From positions 109,821,111 through 109,885,110 of the forward strand of contig NC_060247.1 in the NCBI RefSeq assembly GCF_921293095.1: DNA of 64,000 bases, read 5' to 3'. Each line of letters begins with the position of its first letter. Position 1 is the first letter of the stretch. The notes beneath the pieces are model-generated. The model saw only the letters and a list, made by a program, of their open reading frames with translations, did not search any database and was not told the origin of the DNA. The translations under genes were made by a program, and so were the position numbers. Source of the DNA: Ischnura elegans. Lineage: Eukaryota; Arthropoda; Insecta; Odonata; Coenagrionidae. Of the stretch, positions 1 through 9,417 are shown piece by piece.

Positions 1-481
1 GCTTAAATGATTGAGCTCCGAGAAGTTATTCGGGAGATATCGACCATGGTAAATAATTTCCTAGTATAATTTAATTAATAATGGTTTAAGCCCGGTAATG
101 TAAGCGCTTATTTTAAAATTTACCATCCACGAATTTTATTGACGATGGAAAAACCTTTCAAGTAAGCATGCAAAAAGCATTCGCTTAAAATCATCAGTCA
201 CGGCTTATCTTCTATCTATTAATTATTTCAATAAATTCCATAAAATCAAAATATCACGTTACGAACTGGTTTTGTCTATCCTGAATATCATTGTTATAGG
301 TTACTGCAAGTGAAATTAAAGGGCATAGCCGAATAAGAGGGTGAAAAGTCCCTCCTCCAGGATTTTTCCCAGACTTGGGGCATAGGATTTGGGATCAAAA
401 AGGACTAACATCCCCACACTTCCAGCCCGCTAGAGGCCCACCAGGGACGGCTAGCTCGAAAATTTGATTTCCACTCTTTTT

Positions 482-1555
482 TAAATATCTCGGGGTAGAA
501 AACATATTTTTCAATGAAGTGTGCGGCATTTGAATTGCTTTCTTAATGTAGCAGATGCATAATTTTTTAACAACTTTTCAGTGGCATAAGGAGAAATTGC
601 GTCGATTTGTAAATTTCAAACGCTAGTTTTCATAAAATATTTTTGAGAAGGCCAGAAAGGAAAAAAAAAGAGTTTCGAAGGATTATTTAAATAGCTTTCG
701 GCTAATGTAATGAAAAAAGTATATTTAGGTGGTGGAACAATTCGAAAAAAATAAAATATGCGATTTTGGAAATTATTTGCTGTTTTTTCCATGACCTGTT
801 CCCCCATAACTCCTGTTTCATACCATCTTGCACATATTTATACCTCTCACTTGCAAATATTTAATCCTCCTGGGTATGCTATTTCAAATATAAAAAAATT
901 CCAGGCACCCAAACCCCTTCCACACCCTTCAAAACATAAATATTTATTCAGCGTCCACGTGGACCTACTAGTCAGATATACCAAATTGAAAAAAATCATT
1001 TAGACTACCCGACCTACGCTTAACCCTTGGGATTTTATCATAGGTTAATGTTAGGCAAGTGCTTAAGTCAAAAGTACAAAATGTTCAAGTTTTCAACTTT
1101 TTTTTGCAGTTGGCATACAATTAACAAAAAAACTTATGAACAATATCTGTTCAAACGGATTTTTGGTGAATTTTCACTAAACAATTATATTCGTCTTCCT
1201 CTAAATCTTCATTGGTAATGTCATAATATTTTCCTTCCTAATGTTGAATAGCATTCAAAAGTGATAAATTTGATAATTAACATTATCACGAATGTCAATT
1301 TCTGTTTACACCACTAAGTATAACTTATTTCCGCATGAAATTCGGATCGCTTTGCCCGCCAGGTACGCGAGTGGCGACTTTCGGAAAAGCCATTTGAATG
1401 CGCGGTCGGTGAAAGGATATCTATAGACCGACTTATGATTCCTTTTTTGTAATATTCATGGTCGAAACAATGCTGGATCCTTCAAAAATATTCTAGATAA
1501 AATCTCGGCCGGTCTTGCAATACTAGTAGCAATACTTGTGCAATACTAGTGCAAT
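482..1555. other. AT-rich stretch, no gene seen
   Basis: Downstream flank of G4; aligns with 20230-21060 downstream of G3. Both copies carry frame-breaking differences, so the short open frames here are not conserved proteins. Confidence 0.5.
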
Positions 1556-1556
1556 A

Positions 1557-1855
1557 CTAATAATAGTACCGCCCATTGGTTAAATAATAAATTATTGCTG
1601 CTACATGAGCGCAACACCCTACAGTTCGATTACCGTTTTCATAATCACAGCAATATCGTAATATACTGTCTGGTCCGATCCCATTTGCTATATATTCTAT
1701 ATAACAATTATATTTCGCCTTATTTTTATGTCTAGATGGCACTGAAACTCTCAATATCCTATCGTTATCTTGAAAATAGGTAACGTTCAGCCTATTGTCA
1801 TTATCCAGAATTTCAGCTAAATTTGATAGGATCTGGCTTAGCTGAAAACTCCCAT
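1557..1855 (-). pseudogene. Transposon relic with SWIM-type zinc finger
   Basis: Open frame reading RVSVPSRHKNKAKYNCYIEY, then RYCCDY, RTVGCCAHVAAI and YYLTNGR. The C-C ... C-x-H spacing is the SWIM finger seen in MULE-like and other transposase proteins. No DDE region is visible. A second copy lies at 21070-21360. Confidence 0.5.
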
Positions 1856-1915
1856 TTCATAAAAATATGTCGACGCGGGCGGGATCAGATTTAATAGAGA
1901 TATGAAAGATATTTA

Positions 1916-2170
1916 TCAGTGAGCCGGATATAAGATATTTGAAACAATAAAAAGCAAACATTTAAGGTGGTTGGGCCTCCTGAGAAGGAATGTCACCAAT
2001 ATGACCAGTGTTGAACACCCAATTGTAGAAGTCCTCGAGAAAGACCTAGACTGAGCTGAAGAGACAGAGTAATGAGTGGTGTAAGAAGACTTTGAGCAGA
2101 GATAGAAACGACGGTAGACAGAGAAGAGGGGAGGCTGGTCGTTTGGAATTCTACATACCAACTTGGTTTT
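1916..2170 (+). pseudogene. LINE C-terminal relic
   Basis: Plus-strand reading with stops: ETIKSKHLRWLGLLRRN and onward to TEKRGGW. This is the HLRWLGHxxRR motif that follows the reverse transcriptase in many arthropod LINEs. Unit II copy at 21430-21680. The repeat at 2200-2440 follows directly and may be its 3' UTR. Confidence 0.5.
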
Positions 2171-2199
2171 GCATGTAGGAGTGTATGAAGTAGCGTAAA

Positions 2200-2440
2200 G
2201 TTCTGGTATTACTTACGCAGAATGGTTAGTACACTCAATTTGCTCAGATGTAAACTGTCGCATCGTCACGAGATACGCAGCATAATTTTTTTTGCGGATA
2301 GGGACTAGATCTAAGCAAGCGGACACTATTTTATTTTCCTTCAACGACGTTAATATACGAGTAATCTGTTCAGCGATAATACTCGACGACGCTTTAATTT
2401 AGGTCTTGACCCTAAGGTCTCGAGGTGACATAACGCTCAC
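2200..2440 (+). repeat. Dispersed repeat R, copy 1
   Basis: Starts tggtattacttacgcagaat and ends near the word ctaaggtctcgagg. Four further copies (14955-15275, 18220-18450, 21710-21955, 30355-30690) share order and orientation. Two copies follow LINE C-terminal relics, suggesting a LINE 3' UTR. Confidence 0.6.
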
Positions 2441-2997
2441 GCTCATCATTGATGCTGTCCAAAGGCTTCACCAAACATTTTGAACCCAGATCCTTTTGAT
2501 TTCCATCCAAGCGCTCTTCACATCTAGGCTACCATGCTCCGATGTTATTTTAAATGCAATGGCTATAAGAAATAACTGATGAAAATGCTAACAACTTAAG
2601 ATACATTTACTTCCAAAGCCAACCAAGAAAGATGCACATTTCTATAAATTTTTTATTTTTTAATCTATCATTTCGAAGGAAATATTATTGTATTTGGTAT
2701 TCAGGTTTTGTACGCGTTCAAGGTACTAAAACTTAAAAATAGGCCGATAATTACATAGTATCTCATTTATTTGTTTAAAAAAATACAGAGCTGCAATACA
2801 AAAGTATTTTGCGTCAAAGATTAGAATATTGTTTATGTCGCCAAATGTGTAAAAAAATAAAATATTCTACAGCTTTGATGATGCATGTTAGTACCATTCA
2901 GTAAGTTCCTCATAAGAAAGTTAGGAATACTGGTTGGTACGGATGTATCACTTCATCGGGTCGTATAATTTTCGGAAAATGTCTTTCACTTTTTTCT

Positions 2998-3124
2998 TCA
3001 ATAATTTTTGTCACACGAATCCAAACTGCTCATTTGGGACTTCATCCTCGACACATGAGTTTTGACTTTCGGTGAACACGATTCTCCCTCTCCCTCTGAA
3101 CATTGGAAAAATTCAGCTACATTC
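2998..3124 (-). CDS. G4 exon 6 (terminal)
   Basis: 127 nt after TTTTTTAG; encodes NVAEFFQCSEGEGESCSPKV and ends SLDSCDKNY with stop TGA at 3000-2998. Three Cys aligned with the other genes; the family has a C-x7-C ... C ending here. Confidence 0.75.
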
Positions 3125-6100
3125 CTAAAAAATAATTTGGGATGAATAAATAACTATGTGCACGCATCAATAAAGTACATAAATAATAGACATAAATTTA
3201 CATGAGCGAAAAAATTAATATTTATAATAATATTTTTTTTATTCGGGGAAATTCAGGAAATGATAAATAAGGCATTAGGACAACAATGAGATTAAATGAG
3301 CTTCTATTGCGATAGAAGCTAATTAGGTCAAGTATCTTCAACTGAAACAAAGCAGTAGAAAAGGAACCATTACATATTAGTCGTATTAGATACTTTTTTT
3401 GCTGTAGAGAAAAACTTGACTATCTTCATCATAAATTTTTACCATATTAAATGGTGAACTGATGCTACCGACTGCGTCATTTTTAGAACGGGGAAAGTTA
3501 CACTGAGTTTTCTGTTTTTTCACTTACTGGCACACGTTATCCTTGGTGAAAGGATCATTTTCTTCTTCTTCCGAGTCACACAAAGCCAAAATATTCAGAT
3601 CATCCATGAATGACAGTTTGGTTTTACATTTTTTCCACATTCCCCTAAAACATTCCTTGTCCTCTTCTTGTACTGAGTTTTAAACAAAAGAAATGTAAAG
3701 CGGTTAGGATTCATAAAACATTTCTCGATATCTTCTTATCAATGAAAACAATGGAAGTGGACAAAATATTACCATTCATCATATCACCATCATTTTCACA
3801 TAGTGTGATCAAAGTGGTTTCCAACATCTCTGCTATGAGAGGAACCATATCTATTGATTTATTTGAGATGTTCCGTAAAGATTCGGCGTCGTTCCTCATG
3901 CATTGAGTGAGCAAATCTTGCTTTCTGTGAAGATAGAGGAAATGTCAAAGGCATAACTCCGCTACAACAAAAATGAAAATACTTATAAAAGTTACAGTCA
4001 GTGGTATGCCCGATTGTAATCACCGGATAATTAATGGGTATTGATTAGAATAGATTAGATTTATGGCTATTAAAATGGATGTAATACTTACCACGGAATT
4101 TATTACTCATTTTTAGGCAGGAATAATTATATTGGTATTTATGTGGTAAAGTGCGAAAAATCTTTAACTTAAAAAAAAATTAACTTTCTTTTTTGATGTA
4201 TCATCTACTCTATAAAACTCCCTTTCATAGACAAAATTTAGGAGCCAAAGTTGAAAACATTGGCATAAAAATGCGATAAGTTTATAGAAAAACTAATTTC
4301 GTTTAATTTTTCATTCGTTGGTTATAGGTATGCTTGATTTTTTCATTATAATTTATTTCCGAAAGGGATGATATTGTTTTGATTCATTTTAAGTTTATAT
4401 CACGGTAATATCCGATGGAATCGTATAAGCAATTTAGTGATACTGATAACTTGTAAATGTAATTAAATTATGCATAGATATCATTATGGAGGATAGGTAG
4501 GTATTCCAACTGGCAAAGTATGATTAAACAGTGACATAGCAAAGGAAAGGAAGAGTGACGAAAATTGTGTTTTTTTATGTTATAAATTAGCAAAAATGCG
4601 ATATTTTGGTTTATTATTGCTTGTAACAGCTGCAACATCAACCGAGCTTGATTAAAGCGATAATTTGACTTGTAAAAGTCCGAGTTTTTTTTAAAACAGT
4701 AATAATAATAATAATGCTCCTATTGTTATTGTTTTCAATTTTTTATGAATGATTTTTAATTATTATTTAGGTTATTATAATTTAAATATTTTTATTTATT
4801 AAATTTTATTATTTTTATTGTTTTTAAATCTTGGACTTCTTTAAAGACAGAACTTCTTGGAACCAGTGGTGGATTATAGCTGGCATGGTTACATGTACAC
4901 TTTTTTATTATATTTTATTCCCGAAAAGGATAATATCGTTTTTTATGTACTTTAAGTTCCCACATCATTATACGATGGAATCAAATAAGCATATTAGTGA
5001 TAGCAACAATTGATAAATGTCTAGAATAAATATATGTCTGTAAAAAAAGCCAGACACCCAAGTTTGAGGAGCTCTATCGTCCAAACGAGGCAATCAATTT
5101 CAATGCAACAAAAAGCATACAAAAGAAAATTTATTTCTACCTTGGATCATTAACTAATAAAAAATTCCTTCTCAAAGTATTTCCTGTACTTAATTATTTC
5201 TAAAAAAAGTACCCGGTCTTTACGCGTATAATTAAGTTCCCCAACTTTTTGGAAGTTTTCGTTCCAATAACTTGGAATTGTGATATAAGAAGCCATATCG
5301 ATAGTGACCATAATTTAGTTATGATGAAATGCCACCTTAAATTTAAAAAGTTGAAGAAAGCCGTGGAAAACATATGGCAGGTTGAAATATTGAGGGAGGT
5401 TCAGGATCAACTGGCTTTTAAAGAGGCTGTAGAAAATAAAATAGGGGAGGATACGACCGACAAACCAATGGAAGAGAGTTGGAAAACTATTAGAAGTGGT
5501 CTGCAGGCGGCAGCTGAGGAAGTTCTTAGTAGAAGAAGAGTCGTTATGAAAAAACCATGTATCACGCAGGAAGTATTAGATCTCATTGAAGAAAGAAGAA
5601 AATACATGGCTGCGAAAACAGAGGAAGGACAGAATCGTTACAAGAGGATAAGGAACGAAATATGTCGTAAAGCGCGGAAGGCTAGATAAACGTGGATGAA
5701 AAGCATTTGCGAAGACGTGCAAAACAATCTTAAACATGGGAAAGTAGAGGCCGCATATAGGATAGTGAGGAACCACTTTAAGGAAAGGGGCGTAAGATGT
5801 AATACCCTAAGGGACACAATCGGAGAACTATTGATTGAAAACGAAGAAAAAGAGAAGAGATGGAAGGAATATCTGGAAGATTTGTACAAAGGAAGTCACC
5901 TCAGAACGAATGCTATCGAAAACGAGAGGGAAGTGGATACCGATGACATGGTAGCCCCAATTTTAAGATCGGAATTTGATGCGGCTGTAAGAGACCTCAG
6001 GATAAATAAAGCGTCTGGCATTGATGACATTCCTGCAGAGCTAATTAAATATTCAGGAGAGAAGACGTTGAACCAGCTATACAAAAAAAAGCATTAGTGA

Positions 6101-9100
6101 AATGTATACGACAGGTGAGATACCAAAGGATTTCGAGAGGAACATTATAATCCCTATTCCTAAGAAGAAAAGAGCGGAGAAGTGCGAAGATTTTAGGACC
6201 ATAAGCCTTACTACACATGCGTCGAAGATACTGACAAGGATCATCTATAGAAGAATAGAACGAAGAGCAGAAGAGTTCTTGGATGAGGACCAATTTGGAT
6301 TCAGAAAAAACAAAGGCATAAGGGAACCAATATTGGCCCTAAGACTGCTCATAGAGAAGAGAGTGGAAATGAACAAGCCAATATTCGTTGCGTTTGTGGA
6401 CTTAGAGAAAGCATTTGACAACGTGGATTGGAGCACGATGCCTGGAATCCTAAAAGAAAATGGGGTTCTTTATAATGACAGAAGAATCATCTACAGTTTA
6501 TACAAAACCAAGTAGCCGTGATAAAATCAGGGCCCAGCTGTGAAGAAGCAAGAATTAAGAAAGGGGTGTGACAAGGCTGTACATTGTCACCCGTAATTTT
6601 CAACGTTTACATTGAGAAAGCTATTAATGAAATCAAAGAAAAGGAATTGGGAGTGAATATCCATGGAGAAAAAATTAGCATGCTAAGATTTTCCGATGAC
6701 ATAGCCGTTATAGCAGAAACAGAGAAGGATTTGAAAAATATTCTGGTTAATATGGGTAGGGTAATGAGTAGATATCAACTGAAAATAAGCACGAAGAAAA
6801 ATAAGATCTTATTATGCAGCAGAAGAGAAGAAGTCAAGACCAACATTAAGATAGGGAGGCAAAAACTGATAGAAGTGGATGAATTCAGTTATTTGGGAAG
6901 CAAGATAACTAGTGACGGGAGAAGCAAGAAAGAAATTATCAGCAGAATAGCCCAGGCAAAGGGAGCATTCCACCAAAAGAGAGACCTGCTTACAGCGGGA
7001 AACTTAAATATGGTAGTAAAGAAACAATTCATAAGAACCTACATCTGGAGTATGCTCCTATACGGAAGTGAGGCATGGACAATGACCGCAGCGGAGAAAG
7101 CAAGGATAGAGACCTTTCAAATGTGGTGCTACAGAAGAATGATGAAAATCAAATGGATGGACCGAGTTAGTAACGAGGAAGTCCTAAGAAGGTTAGGAGA
7201 GAAGAGAAGCCTCATGAAAACCTCAATAAGAAGACGGAACAACCTTATAGGCCACATCTTGAGACATGATGGCCTGGTGAAGACAATCGTCGAATGGCAA
7301 GTGGAAGGCAAGAATGGAAAAGGAAGACCTCGGACAAAATATATGGAACAAGTAAAGAGAGATGTGAAAGAGAAGAATTACGTAGGTGTGAAAAGATTAG
7401 CTGATAGGAGAACTGAGTGGAGAGCTGCGTCAAACCAATCCTAGGATTGTTGACCAGTGATGATGAAGATGATGATGAGGTCTATTATTGACAATTTGCA
7501 GAAAACAAATTGTTTGTACCGCGAAAATTGACGGATTTGTATTAAACAACGCAAATGTCTGCTAACTTCGAAACCTCGGGTCGAGCTCCTCAAACTCGTG
7601 TGTCTTGTTTTTTTTACAGACAGTGGTAGGCAGTGTGCCGTGAGGCTAATAGAACCAGTGGCGGCTTCCCCCTCTATAGTTTTTGGAAATATTGAAAAGA
7701 TGGTTGTCTGCGATGAATGGTATTATTTAACCAGCTGAGCAAGCTTAAAGGAAAAATTATTGCTGGATACCCACCCCCCCAAAAACACTTGTGATATCAC
7801 ATCAAAACTCAGGCCTATTATCGCGAAGAGTTGTTGCATACCACCAATGCGTTAGGGAAAGTACGCACTCAAATAAGGGACCATTACCCACCCCTGCTTG
7901 GAGTAAATGAAATATTAATCATAACCTGCACATGTGCTTGCATGAGAGACATTTGGTATCGGGAAACATTCTTAAGGTCTCGTTCCTTTGCTCTTCCGTA
8001 TTCTCCCGTCGATAGCATTCGGTAGCAGCTTTCGCCCTTACCTGAAAAAAATACAAACATCAGATGGAAGCAGTGAAGCTAATTTGCGACTTTTAGTGGA
8101 ATTAGTAACGTGTCAATCTTGTTAAAAATCAAACTTATATCCATCAGATAAACATTATGAAAAGATTATGAAGAGATGTGCATGAAAATTTTGAAAGTTT
8201 TCTCAAATAACAAAGAAAATGTAAAATGAAATCACGCGCAGATTTACTATAATAGGTAGCACATTATATAGCAACGTATATTTCAAAAAATTCATTTTTC
8301 AGGTATTTCATCATTGAAATTAAGGCTAAAAATACCTTATTGCAGTAATACAAGGTCGTTTTCTGCATTATTTGACATAAGAATACGAATTTCGTATTTA
8401 TCCCATAATACACAAGTAGAGTGCGTATAAATTATTGCGTGCAACATAAGAAAATGTAAAAAAGGCAATTTGGACAGGAAATATTTTTCCTTAATACATG
8501 ACTACACTCCGGATGTAAAATCCACTCGCCTAACCCGACAGAGGGATTTTAAGTTTTGACCGATTGATTCAGTGTTCGATTTTTTATTGTTAATAGCAAG
8601 ATTAAATCAACAAATTTATATCTTTGGCATTACATAGCAACTAAAATAAACAAGTTCACTATCATAATTTCAAGTCGATTCTTCATCATCTCACTAATTC
8701 CTAACCTTATTTACAATTATTTGGGAATTATATCCATAAAAGAATAGCTTAATGAATTAAATATGTGTATAAGAAGTTCATGTGATGATTCCTCCAAACC
8801 AGGAAGAGTAACGACTCGGCTTTTTCACTTTTCTTCCACCATGTGTAATGATGAACTCCTCTTTGTTCTCAGCCTTCTTGACAGGCTTTTCCATTGAAGT
8901 CGACGACGTTTTTTCTAATATAAGTGTTGTCGTCGACATTGCTGCACCTTCATGTTGAGAAATCTCCAGCGGGTACAGACGTTGTAAGGGACGATTGATG
9001 TAGATAATCCCCTTAGCGCTATAAATCTTGATTTTTGCAGACCTCACGGTCCCATCTTTTCCACTGTAGAGCTCCTCAATTTTCCCAAGAGGCCACTCGA

Positions 9101-9318
9101 ACCTCTTCTTGTTGTCACATCCAACGAGTACCACATCTCCCACAGAAGTGGGTCGAATGTTAACTTTCTTCTTCTTCTGGATGAGAAGGGACAGGTACTA
9201 TTTTCGAAAATGATCCTTCAGCTGGGTTTGAAGGTTCTGCATTTTTCGGTAGCTCTGTTCCAGTCCTTGGGTAAAATTTCCTTCAGGGAAACCTCCTGGC
9301 ATTGTAAGACATTGCAAG

Positions 9319-9417
<99 letters not shown>

